Of a stretch of DNA of 64,000 bases, positions 42,410-50,147 are shown piece after piece. The stretch spans positions 1 to 64,000 of the forward strand of contig JAWKZP010000002.1 of assembly GCA_041395905.1 (NCBI GenBank), in the 5' to 3' direction. Position numbers and translations under genes: made by a program. Position 1 is the first letter of the stretch, and each line of letters starts with the position of its first letter. The notes below the pieces were generated by a model. The model saw only the letters and a list, made by a program, of their open reading frames with translations, was not told the origin of the DNA and did not search any database. The DNA is from UBA7803 sp041395905. GTDB lineage: Bacteria > Pseudomonadota > Gammaproteobacteria > Pseudomonadales > Azotimanducaceae.

Positions 42410-44215
42410 ATGGAATTCAATAACCTGCGCCTGCTCGCCGGCGTCCTGATACTGACCCTGGCCGCCTGCGGCGAGCAGGCGCCGTCCACGACGCCACCAC
42501 CAGCCGCCGAGAGCGCCGAGGCGGGCGCCGGCGAGGGTGGCGGCGAGATCGGTCTGCCGGCGCTGCCTACCCACTGGATCAACACGCGGCCCATCGGTGG
42601 CGGTCGCGGACCGGTGACGGATGCAGATCTCGATGCCGGCACCGACGACCCCGGCCAGTGGCTGCTTTACGGCGGCAACTACGCCAACTACCGCTACAGC
42701 CCGGTGGCGTCGCTGAACCCCGAGACCGCATCCCGCCTGCAGGTCGCCTGGGCATTCCCCACCGGCACCCTGGGCCAGTTCGAAGTGTCGCCGGTGGTCT
42801 ACGACGGCATCATGTACGTCAGCTCGTCGTACAACCGGCTGTTCGCTCTCGATGCGCGCACGGGAGAGCTCTACTGGCGCTACGACCGGGTTCTGCCCGA
42901 CGACCTGCGTCTGTGCTGCGGCCCGATGAACAGAGGCGTCGGTATCAAAGGCGACACCGTGCTGATGGCGACCCTCGACGCCCATCTGATGGCTTTCAAT
43001 CGGCTCAGCGGTGAGATTCTGTGGGACGTCGAGGTGGCCGACTACAGCCAGGGCTTCAGCACCACGTCGGCGCCATTCGTGCTGAAGAACATGGCCATCA
43101 TCGGCGTGGCGGGCGGCGAGTACGGCGTGCGCGGATTCTTCGACGCCTACGACATCGAAACCGGCAAGCGCCTGTGGCGACACTACACCGTGCCCGGGGC
43201 GGGCGAGCCGGGTTCCGAAACCTGGGAAGGCACCTCGTACGAGACCGGCGGCTCACCGGCCTGGACCAGCGGTGCCTACGACCCCGAAACCGATACGCTG
43301 TTCTGGACCACCGGCAATCCGAGCCCGGACTGGAACGGCGACGAGCGCGAAGGCGACAACCTGTACTCCAACAGCCTGCTGGCAGTGGACCCGCAGACCG
43401 GCGAGCGCAAGTGGCACTTCCAGTTCACGCCCCACGATGTCTGGGACTATGACGGCAACACGCAGCTGTTCCTGGTCGACATCGAGCGCGACGGCCAGCC
43501 GGTCAAGGCCGTGGTGCAGGCCAACCGCAACGGCTTCTTCTACATCCTCGACCGCAGCAACGGCGCGTTCCTTCAGGCCTCGCCCTATCTCGAGCAGGTC
43601 AATTGGGCGGCCATCGACGACAACGGCCGGCCGGTGGTGAATCCCAGCGCCGTGCCGCTTGAAGACCCCGAGTTTCGCGTCTGCCCCGGCAACATGGGCG
43701 GCATGAACGGCGCCTGGACGGGCGCGTTCGACCCGCGTCTGGGGCTGGTTTACATACCGGCAATCGAAGGCTGCCAGATGTTCCAGAAAGGCATTTCCGC
43801 CTACATGGATGGACAGGAATACCTGGGGGGCATGCCGCTGACTACCGACGTCGACAACGACTCCGACTACGGCCACATCTCCGCCATCAATGCGGCCACC
43901 GGCGAGATCCGCTGGCGCTTCAAGGATCACGACCCCATGAGCGCCGGCGTCGTTGCCACCGCCGGCGGCGTGGTGATCTCCGGTACCCAGGACGGCCACG
44001 CCATCGCCCTCGATTCGGCTACGGGCCAGTTGCTGTGGAAGTTCCGGGTCGGCGGCGGCGTGCGCAGCCAGCCCATCGTCTACGAGCTCGACGGCGACAC
44101 CTATGTGGCCATCGGCGCCGGCAACTGGGCCACGATTGCCGCGTTCCAGGGCGGCACGACCAGCATTCCCGAAGGCGGCAATCTGTTCGTGTTCAAGGTG
44201 GGCGCTGGTTCCTGA
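42410..44215 (+). CDS. PQQ-dependent alcohol dehydrogenase, lipoprotein form
   Basis: 601 residues. A lipoprotein signal (lipobox LAAC, Cys20) and a polar linker precede an eight-bladed PQQ propeller with several tryptophan-docking repeats (TGELYWRY, TGKRLWRHY, TGEIRWRF, TGQLLWKF). The vicinal disulfide Cys169-Cys170 (LRLCCGP), metal ligands Glu237 (GGEYG) and Asn303 (TTGNPSP), and catalytic Asp346 are all visible. Asp348, two residues after the catalytic Asp (HDVWDYDGN), is the mark of lanthanide-using enzymes; calcium types have Ala or Ser there. It oxidises an alcohol or aldehyde and passes electrons to a cytochrome c. The next gene, overlapping by one base, is that cytochrome. GAGGGGAGAG precedes the ATG. 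Confidence 0.93.
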   Translation: MEFNNLRLLAGVLILTLAACGEQAPSTTPPPAAESAEAGAGEGGGEIGLPALPTHWINTRPIGGGRGPVTDADLDAGTDDPGQWLLYGGNYANYRYSPVASLNPETASRLQVAWAFPTGTLGQFEVSPVVYDGIMYVSSSYNRLFALDARTGELYWRYDRVLPDDLRLCCGPMNRGVGIKGDTVLMATLDAHLMAFNRLSGEILWDVEVADYSQGFSTTSAPFVLKNMAIIGVAGGEYGVRGFFDAYDIETGKRLWRHYTVPGAGEPGSETWEGTSYETGGSPAWTSGAYDPETDTLFWTTGNPSPDWNGDEREGDNLYSNSLLAVDPQTGERKWHFQFTPHDVWDYDGNTQLFLVDIERDGQPVKAVVQANRNGFFYILDRSNGAFLQASPYLEQVNWAAIDDNGRPVVNPSAVPLEDPEFRVCPGNMGGMNGAWTGAFDPRLGLVYIPAIEGCQMFQKGISAYMDGQEYLGGMPLTTDVDNDSDYGHISAINAATGEIRWRFKDHDPMSAGVVATAGGVVISGTQDGHAIALDSATGQLLWKFRVGGGVRSQPIVYELDGDTYVAIGAGNWATIAAFQGGTTSIPEGGNLFVFKVGAGS

Positions 44216-44592
44216 TGCGCCGGCGCTGGTCCGGTCTGCTGCTCGCAGGCCTTGCCGCCGCGGGTCTGCTCGGCGGGTGCTCACAGCCCCCGCCCAGTGT
44301 CGGCTACATGAAGGATCCCGAAGCCCTCAAACGCGGCAAGGGGCTGTTCGTCGGCAGCTGTGGCGCCTATTGCCACAGCGCCAGCAAGGACCGGCGGGAC
44401 GCGCCCTATCTGTTCGACTGCGAATGGCTGCACGGCGGCAGGGACGAGGACATCTTCAACACGATCTCGCACGGTGTGCCGAACACCCGCATGGTGGGCT
44501 TTGCCGGCAAGATGCCCGACGGCGACAACGACATCTGGAAGATCGTCGCCTACCTGCACGCCAGCCGTGAGGACTGCGGGCAGGCGCCCTGA
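44215..44592 (+). CDS. Lipoprotein c-type cytochrome with a CX3CH heme site
   Basis: 125 residues. The signal peptide ends in a lipobox before Cys22 (LLGGC). The heme site reads SCGAYCHS: Cys49-Gly-Ala-Tyr-Cys53-His54, three residues between the cysteines instead of two. Met93 or Met100 (TRMVGF, GKMPDGDND) could be the second heme ligand. The gene overlaps the PQQ dehydrogenase stop by one base and is followed 28 bp later by an SDR, so it is almost certainly the electron acceptor of the dehydrogenase. Two extra cysteines (69 and 121) may form a disulfide. Confidence 0.85.
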   Translation: MRRRWSGLLLAGLAAAGLLGGCSQPPPSVGYMKDPEALKRGKGLFVGSCGAYCHSASKDRRDAPYLFDCEWLHGGRDEDIFNTISHGVPNTRMVGFAGKMPDGDNDIWKIVAYLHASREDCGQAP

Positions 44593-44620
44593 CCATCGCG
44601 TCGCAGACAGGAGCAAGCAC

Positions 44621-45361
44621 ATGGCACGATTGAGCGGCAAGATCGCAATCATCACCGGCGGCGCACGCGGCCAGGGCGCGGCCGAGGCTCGCCTGTTCGC
44701 CCGTGAGGGGGCGAGCGTGGTGATCACCGACCTGCTCGCTGAAGAGGGTCACGCCGTGGCCGCAGAGATCGGTGGCCGGTTTCTGCAGCACGACGTCTCG
44801 AGCGAGAGCGCCTGGCAGCAGGTCGTTGCCCAGGTGCTCGCTGAGCACGGCCGCATCGACGTGCTGATCAACAATGCCGGGATTTTCCGGCGCGGAACGC
44901 TCAAGACCACCACCCTGGCCGACTACCGGCAGATCATCGACATCAACCAGGTGGGCGTGTTCCTCGGCATGCAGGCGGTAACACCGACGATGATCGAGCA
45001 GAAGGCGGGCTCCATCGTGAACGTTTCGTCCATCGCCGGCTTTCTTGGCTCGGCGGGCGCGTTCGCCTACGGTGCTTCCAAATGGGCGGTGCGGGGCATG
45101 ACCAAGGCGGCCGGCATCGAGCTGGCCCGGCACGGCGTGCGCGTCAACTCGATCCATCCCGGCATGATCGACACCGACATGATGACCGAGGTGACGGGGG
45201 GCGACGAGCAGCGCTTCGACCGCCTCGCCCGCACCGTGCCCATGGGGCGGGTGGCGGCCCCGGAGGAAGTGGCGAACATGGCGCTGTTTCTGGCGTCTGA
45301 CGACAGCGCCTACTGCACGGCATCGGAGTTCATCGTCGACGGCGGTGTGACGGCCGTCTGA
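44621..45361 (+). CDS. SDR family oxidoreductase
   Basis: 246 residues. Cofactor loop TGGARGQG, VLINNAGIFRRG, catalytic Ser in NVSSIAGFLGS, YGASKWA (Tyr-xxx-Lys) and the FIVDGGVTAV ending make this a classical SDR. VITDLL after the second strand suggests NAD(H). ACAGGAGC precedes the ATG. It is third in the PQQ dehydrogenase-cytochrome operon, so it may act on the same alcohol or on its product in the cytoplasm. Confidence 0.92.
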   Translation: MARLSGKIAIITGGARGQGAAEARLFAREGASVVITDLLAEEGHAVAAEIGGRFLQHDVSSESAWQQVVAQVLAEHGRIDVLINNAGIFRRGTLKTTTLADYRQIIDINQVGVFLGMQAVTPTMIEQKAGSIVNVSSIAGFLGSAGAFAYGASKWAVRGMTKAAGIELARHGVRVNSIHPGMIDTDMMTEVTGGDEQRFDRLARTVPMGRVAAPEEVANMALFLASDDSAYCTASEFIVDGGVTAV

Positions 45362-45385
45362 GGCGCGGGGCTCAGGCGCCCCCGG

Positions 45386-46159
45386 TCAATCGAGTTCGAT
45401 GATGACCGGCGCATGATCCGAGGCGGTGAGACCGTCCTTCTTCTTGCGGTAGTCCCGATCAATCACGGCCGAAGTCACCCGCGCGCGCACGGCTGCCGAG
45501 CCGAGCACGAAGTCGATGCGCAGCCCGTGTCCGCGGTGGAACGCACCGCCACGGTAGTCCCACCACGAGAATGCGCGCTCCGCCGTATGCGCGACACGAT
45601 ACAGGTCGTGCAGCCCCAGGCTCATCAGCGCCTCGAAGCGACTGCGCTCTTGTACCGTGTGAAATATCTGGCCATCGCCCGAGTCGTCGAGCCAGCTGTC
45701 CAGCGCGGTCGGGACCACGTTGAAATCTCCGCACAGCACGAGCTGTTCTGAGCTCGCGCGGTGATCCGACCAGTACGCCGCAAGATCTTCGAACCAGCCC
45801 AGCTTGCGCGGAAAGTCCTCGTGGTCCACGTCCTTGCCATTGGGACAGTACACCGTGGTGAAGCTGAGCTGCTCCACACGAGCGGTTATCAGCCGCGCGC
45901 CCATGTCCTGCTGCCCCGGCAGGCCCCGGGCCTCGACCTCCAGAGGCAGCCGGCTGGCAATGGCAACGCCGTTCCAGCTCTTCTGCGCGTGGGTGGCCAC
46001 GGTATAACCCAGCTCGTTGAACAGATCGTGCGGAAATCCCGCGTCTTCGACCTTGAGCTCCTGCAGACCGACCACGTCCGGCTGCCGGTCCTGAAGCCAG
46101 AGGCGGACGAAATCGAGACGGGCGCGCAGGCCGTTGACGTTCCAGGTGGCGATTCGCAT
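45386..46159 (-). CDS. xth: Exodeoxyribonuclease III
   Basis: 257 residues of the AP endonuclease/ExoIII family. The metal and catalytic motifs are all there: ATWNVNGLRARL, GLQELKVED (metal-binding Glu), LVLCGDFNVVP (Asp and Asn), FSWWDYR and TASDHAPVIIEL with the catalytic Asp-His. It repairs abasic sites and 3'-blocked ends in DNA. It is convergent with the SDR and lies only 3 bp after the MaoC-type gene, with which it may share a transcript. Confidence 0.96.
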   Translation of the reverse strand: MRIATWNVNGLRARLDFVRLWLQDRQPDVVGLQELKVEDAGFPHDLFNELGYTVATHAQKSWNGVAIASRLPLEVEARGLPGQQDMGARLITARVEQLSFTTVYCPNGKDVDHEDFPRKLGWFEDLAAYWSDHRASSEQLVLCGDFNVVPTALDSWLDDSGDGQIFHTVQERSRFEALMSLGLHDLYRVAHTAERAFSWWDYRGGAFHRGHGLRIDFVLGSAAVRARVTSAVIDRDYRKKKDGLTASDHAPVIIELD

Positions 46160-46162
46160 GCG

Positions 46163-47029
46163 TCAGTCCTGAGCCTGTACCAGAAATCCGCCGCTGAAGG
46201 CGGACCTGCCTTCCTCCGTCAGCACCTCGAAGAACAGCGTGCCATTCTCCTCGCCGAGCACCTCGAGCGTCAGAGTAGACGGCATCAGCACCATGGCGGT
46301 AAAGCGACCGCCGAGACGCCTGACCCGCGTGGGGTCGCCGCCCAGGTACTCGTCGACGAGCCTGCCGACGGCGAGTGCCATGGTCGCCGTACCATGCAGA
46401 ATGATGTCCGGCAGGCCGGCGCGCAGAGCCACCGCACGGTCGGTATGAATGGGGTTCCAGATGCGCGCGCACTCCGTATAGACATGGGCGGCGCCCTCGG
46501 CGACCGGAATGGCAAACCGTTGTGTCTGCGGCCAGGGCCGTGCGCATGCGGGCAGCGGCGGAGGCTCCTCCGAAGCCGCAGCCTCACCGATGACCTCGAC
46601 GTCGCGGCTGATACCCAGCTGATAGGTACGGCTGACCAGCATGCCCGCGGCATCCACCGTATCGAGTCGTGACAGCTGCGCGGCGCCGGGCTTGATCCGG
46701 CGGAGCCCGATGATCGTCGCCTGGGTAGTCAAGACCTCCCCCGCAACGATGGGCCGCAGGATGTGCAGATCGTGGGCCGCATGAACGCCGCGCGCGCTTT
46801 CTGCCGCGGTCACGCTCTCGTACCCCGGTACCGTGCGGCTGCTGAGAATGACCGGCCACTCGAGGCAGACGGGAAACACAGGGTGTGCCGTGACTTCGTG
46901 CGCCTGCGTGTCCATGTAGCGAGGATTGAAATCGCCGAGGGCGGCTGCGTACGCCATGATCCAGCGCGCATCGACCGTATGCGTGATGGCTTGCGTGGAC
47001 CGACCGACCATCTTCGTGTGTAGAGGCAT
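46163..47029 (-). CDS. MaoC-type (R)-hydratase, double hot-dog protein
   Basis: 288 residues made of two hot-dog domains. The second contains ARIWNPIHTDRAVALRAGLP and ILHGTATMALAVGRL, which is the hydratase 2 motif with catalytic Asp/His. The first half (WIMAYAAALGDFNPRYMD, VFPVCLEWPV) is the FAS1-like or degenerate hot-dog partner. Such enzymes hydrate trans-2-enoyl-CoA during beta-oxidation of fatty or steroid side chains. GGAGC lies before the ATG at 47029. Its operon neighbours are tcuA upstream (92 bp) and xth downstream. Confidence 0.88.
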   Translation of the reverse strand: MPLHTKMVGRSTQAITHTVDARWIMAYAAALGDFNPRYMDTQAHEVTAHPVFPVCLEWPVILSSRTVPGYESVTAAESARGVHAAHDLHILRPIVAGEVLTTQATIIGLRRIKPGAAQLSRLDTVDAAGMLVSRTYQLGISRDVEVIGEAAASEEPPPLPACARPWPQTQRFAIPVAEGAAHVYTECARIWNPIHTDRAVALRAGLPDIILHGTATMALAVGRLVDEYLGGDPTRVRRLGGRFTAMVLMPSTLTLEVLGEENGTLFFEVLTEEGRSAFSGGFLVQAQD

Positions 47030-47121
47030 CGCCGTATGCTCCGGGAGTCCGTCAGGCGCCCAAGCTTACCCGCAATCCGTCGCGGCGGCGTGCCGGGAGT
47101 CGGGCAGGATCGACGACGACG

Positions 47122-48627
47122 TCATGGGCCGACCGCCGCCGCTGCCGCCTGCGTCCCGGCTATCCGCCCGAACACCGCGCCGTTGGTAAGTCCGGTTCCG
47201 CCCGGGTAGTTGAAATAGAAAATCCCGCCCACAAGCTCACCGGCAGCATAGAGCCCGGCGATGGGCTCGCCATCGGTGGAAAGCACCTGGGCATCGGTGC
47301 TGATGCGCAGGCCGCCAAAGGTGAAGGTGATGCCGCAGGTGACGGCGTACGCCTCGAACGGCGGCGTGTCCAGCGTGTTCGCCCAGTTGGACTTGGGCAC
47401 CGGCAGGCCCTGGGTGCAGCGCCCGTCCTTGACGTTGGGGTCGAAGGGTATGTCGGTGCGCACCGCGGCGTTGTAGGCGCGCAGCTCCGCAAGGGCTGCC
47501 TCGGCGTCCACGTCGTCGAGCTTGGTCACCAGCTCTTCGAGCGAGTCCGCCACGCGTCTGGTCACCTGGCGGATGTGGTACTCGTCGCGCAACTGCGCTT
47601 TGACCTTGGCATCGAAGATCTGCCAGGCGAACTGACCCGGCTGTTCCAGAATCACGCGGCCGTACCTGGCGTAGGTGTAATTGCGGAAGTCGGCGCCCTC
47701 GTCGACGAAGCGCTTGCCATGGGCATTGAGGTACACGCCCCAGGGGTAGGAGTGCTTCTGGAACTGATCGCCAACGGCCAGATCACCGAATTCGGGTGCG
47801 TAGCGCTCCCAGGCCACCGCGTGACAGCCCGACCAGTTCCCCACCGGCGCGGCGCCCACGTCGAGCGCCATGCGGATCGCGTCACCGGTGTTGAAGCGCG
47901 TGCCGCGTACCTTGGCCAGCTCCCAGCCGGGCCCCAGATAGCGTGCCCGCCATTCGGGATTGGCCTGAAATCCACCGGCGGCCAGCACTACGCTGCCGGC
48001 GGATACCGTGCTGGTCCTGCCGTCGCGCCGCAAGCGCACGCCGGTGACGCCGTCGTCGCCCGCGAGAAGCTGCATGGCCTTGGCCCGGTACCAGATTTCG
48101 ATGCCACTGCTGCGCGCGGCCTGTGTCAGCGCATCGACGAGCCCGGGGCCGCCGCCCACCGCCTCCACCGTCAGGCCGCCCCAGAACTTGAAGCGGCCAT
48201 CGACGTTGAATGCCTGCCGCCCCCAGGCTGCGGTGAACCGCACCCCGCGCGAGCGCATCCAGGCGAGGGTGTCGAGACTGCGCGTCACCAGAATCTCGGT
48301 GAGGTCCGGGTCGCACCGGTACTCTGTGACCCGCGCCATGTCATCGCGGAACTGGTCGACACCGTAGCTGCCGAAATCCGTACGCTCGATCTCGCTGTCG
48401 CTCAGATCCGCGATCACCCGTTTGAGGTCTTCCACGCCATCGTAGGCCACGCGCATGAGACCCGCAGTGAAGCGCGAATTGCCGCCGGCCTCTGCCTCGG
48501 GCGCCCGCTCGAGCACCAGCACCCTGGCCCCCGATTCGCGCGCGGCGAGCGCAGCGCACAACGCAGCGTTGCCGCCGCCGACGACCACCACGTCGAATCC
48601 TGCGGACCCGGTTCCCGCGACGCTCAT
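47122..48627 (-). CDS. tcuA: FAD-dependent dehydrogenase, tricarballylate dehydrogenase (TcuA)-like
   Basis: 501 residues of the fumarate reductase/succinate dehydrogenase flavoprotein family. The FAD motif is VVVGGGNAALCAALAARESG, followed by ERAPEAEAGGNSRFTAGLMR. The C-terminal substrate and FAD region has CGITFTFGGLRI and FNYPGGTGLTNGAVFGRIAG. It lacks the heme or flavin domains of fumarate reductases. The overall arrangement is that of TcuA, which oxidises tricarballylate to cis-aconitate, but the partner tcuB and transporter tcuC are absent, so a related 3-ketosteroid or organic acid dehydrogenase is possible. GGGGAGG precedes the ATG. Confidence 0.82.
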   Translation of the reverse strand: MSVAGTGSAGFDVVVVGGGNAALCAALAARESGARVLVLERAPEAEAGGNSRFTAGLMRVAYDGVEDLKRVIADLSDSEIERTDFGSYGVDQFRDDMARVTEYRCDPDLTEILVTRSLDTLAWMRSRGVRFTAAWGRQAFNVDGRFKFWGGLTVEAVGGGPGLVDALTQAARSSGIEIWYRAKAMQLLAGDDGVTGVRLRRDGRTSTVSAGSVVLAAGGFQANPEWRARYLGPGWELAKVRGTRFNTGDAIRMALDVGAAPVGNWSGCHAVAWERYAPEFGDLAVGDQFQKHSYPWGVYLNAHGKRFVDEGADFRNYTYARYGRVILEQPGQFAWQIFDAKVKAQLRDEYHIRQVTRRVADSLEELVTKLDDVDAEAALAELRAYNAAVRTDIPFDPNVKDGRCTQGLPVPKSNWANTLDTPPFEAYAVTCGITFTFGGLRISTDAQVLSTDGEPIAGLYAAGELVGGIFYFNYPGGTGLTNGAVFGRIAGTQAAAAAVGP

Positions 48628-48939
48628 TCCGACCTCCCCGCGTTCCTCCGCGCAAACCTAACATCGCCACCGGCGCACGAACACCTTTGCGCTGCCCGAT
48701 GCCCGCGCGCGCGCCGGTCCCACCTGCTGGCGGTGAGGGCACACCGCGGCAGCCCCCTTTCCATAGGGTGCACAACCCCTTTACTCTTCGGCATTGTCGG
48801 TTCCCACCCGCCGATGACATGCTCACGAGATCCGCGGAAGCCGCGACCTGCGAAGGTCGTTGCGTGTTCACGCGCTGGAGCACTAGACGTAGGTTTCCGA
48901 TCTTCGGCCATTCCGATTTCGGACACAGCAGGAGCATCT
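48628..48939. other. Divergent intergenic region with two adjoining hairpins
   Basis: A gap of 312 bp between the tcuA-like gene and the RND operon holds no convincing gene. It contains two overlapping inverted repeats: CGCGG-AAG-CCGCG at 48833-48845, and CGACCT-GCGA-AGGTCG at 48844-48859, the latter with a GNRA-type loop. They lie about 80-105 bases before the adaptor ATG and could be an operator for a TetR-like repressor or a leader structure. No tetR gene is adjacent. A weak promoter could lie after them, but I cannot assign it. Confidence 0.4.
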
Positions 48940-50142
48940 ATGCTGCGCCTCAGCCGATCAATTGCCGTTCTGTCCCTGTGCGCCAGCCTGGGGCTCGGTG
49001 CCTGCGGGCAGCAGAATCAGGGCGGCGGAGGCGGTCCGGCCCGCGGCGCGCCGGACGTGTCCGTGGTAACCATCCAGCCGCAGCGGGCCGTGCTGACCGC
49101 GGAGCTGCCGGGGCGGACGCTGCCCTACGCGGTCTCCGACGTGCGCCCGCAGGTGAGCGGGATTCTCAGGCAGCGCCTGTTCGTGGAAGGCAGCCAGGTC
49201 GAGGCCGGGCAGCCGCTGTATCAGATCGACGACACGCTCTATCAGGCCGCGCTGGAGAGCGCCGCCGCGCAGCTCGCCAACGCCCGGGCAGCGCTCACGA
49301 CGGCGCGGCTGCGCGCGGAAAGATACCGGTCGCTGCGGGCGGAAAAGTCGATCAGCCAGCAGGACTACGACGACGCCGAGGCCGCCCTGCAGCAGGCCGA
49401 GGCCAACGTCGCGCAACGGGAGGCGGACCTGGCGACGGCGAAGATCAACCTGGACTACACCCGCATCACAGCGCCCATCAGCGGCAGAATCGGTCGTTCC
49501 TATCTCACCCAGGGCGCGCTGGTCACCGCCAACCAGGCCCAGGCTCTGGCCACCATTCAGACCCTGGATCCCATCTACGTCGATATGAGCCAGTCCAGCA
49601 GCGAGCTGCTGGCACTGCGCCGCGCCCTGGGGGACGGCATTTCGCCTGACGCCGGCAGCGCGCCGGTGCGGCTGACGCTGGACGACGGCGCGCCCTACCC
49701 GCTCGAGGGCAGCCTCCGCTTCCAGGAAGTGGTGGTGGATCAGACTACCGGGACGGTGACCCTGCGCGCCGAGTTTCCCAACCCCGACGGCGTGCTGCTG
49801 CCTGGGATGTTCGTACGCGCAACCATTGTCGAACGCGTGGAGCCGCAGGCGCTGCTGGTGCCTCAGCGTGGCGTCGGCCGCGACAACCGCGGCAACGCCA
49901 CGGCGCTCATCGTCGACGCCGATGGAACCGTGCAGAGCCGGGTGCTGTCCGTGGTGCAGACCGTCGGCGCCAGCTGGCTCGTCGACGCTGGCATCGAAGC
50001 CGGCGACCGCGTGATCGTCGAGGGGCTGCAGTTCGTGCGGCCCGGGCAGAAGGCCAACGCGCAGCCATTTAGAGACCCGGCGGAAGCGAGGCCCGCTGAT
50101 GGCGCGGCAAGCAGACCGCCTGCCAGCCCGGCAGCGAGTTAG
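48940..50142 (+). CDS. RND efflux periplasmic adaptor (MexA/AcrA type)
   Basis: 400 residues. A lipoprotein signal with lipobox LGAC (Cys22) anchors it in the inner membrane. The order barrel-lipoyl-hairpin-lipoyl-barrel is seen: LPGRTLPYAVSDVRPQVSGI, RLFVEGSQVEAGQPLYQID, a helical hairpin (about 95-160), TRITAPISGRIGRS and the beta-barrel with LTLDDGAPYPLEG. CAGGAG precedes the ATG. It joins the RND pump to an outer-membrane channel. The pump gene starts 5 bp downstream. The C-terminal tail is rich in Pro and Ala. Confidence 0.94.
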   Translation: MLRLSRSIAVLSLCASLGLGACGQQNQGGGGGPARGAPDVSVVTIQPQRAVLTAELPGRTLPYAVSDVRPQVSGILRQRLFVEGSQVEAGQPLYQIDDTLYQAALESAAAQLANARAALTTARLRAERYRSLRAEKSISQQDYDDAEAALQQAEANVAQREADLATAKINLDYTRITAPISGRIGRSYLTQGALVTANQAQALATIQTLDPIYVDMSQSSSELLALRRALGDGISPDAGSAPVRLTLDDGAPYPLEGSLRFQEVVVDQTTGTVTLRAEFPNPDGVLLPGMFVRATIVERVEPQALLVPQRGVGRDNRGNATALIVDADGTVQSRVLSVVQTVGASWLVDAGIEAGDRVIVEGLQFVRPGQKANAQPFRDPAEARPADGAASRPPASPAAS

Positions 50143-50147
50143 ACCGA

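Noticed and set aside
48628..48939. tRNA or riboswitch in the longest intergenic region
   Set aside because: No T-loop sequence, cloverleaf arms or known riboswitch core could be found, only two short hairpins.
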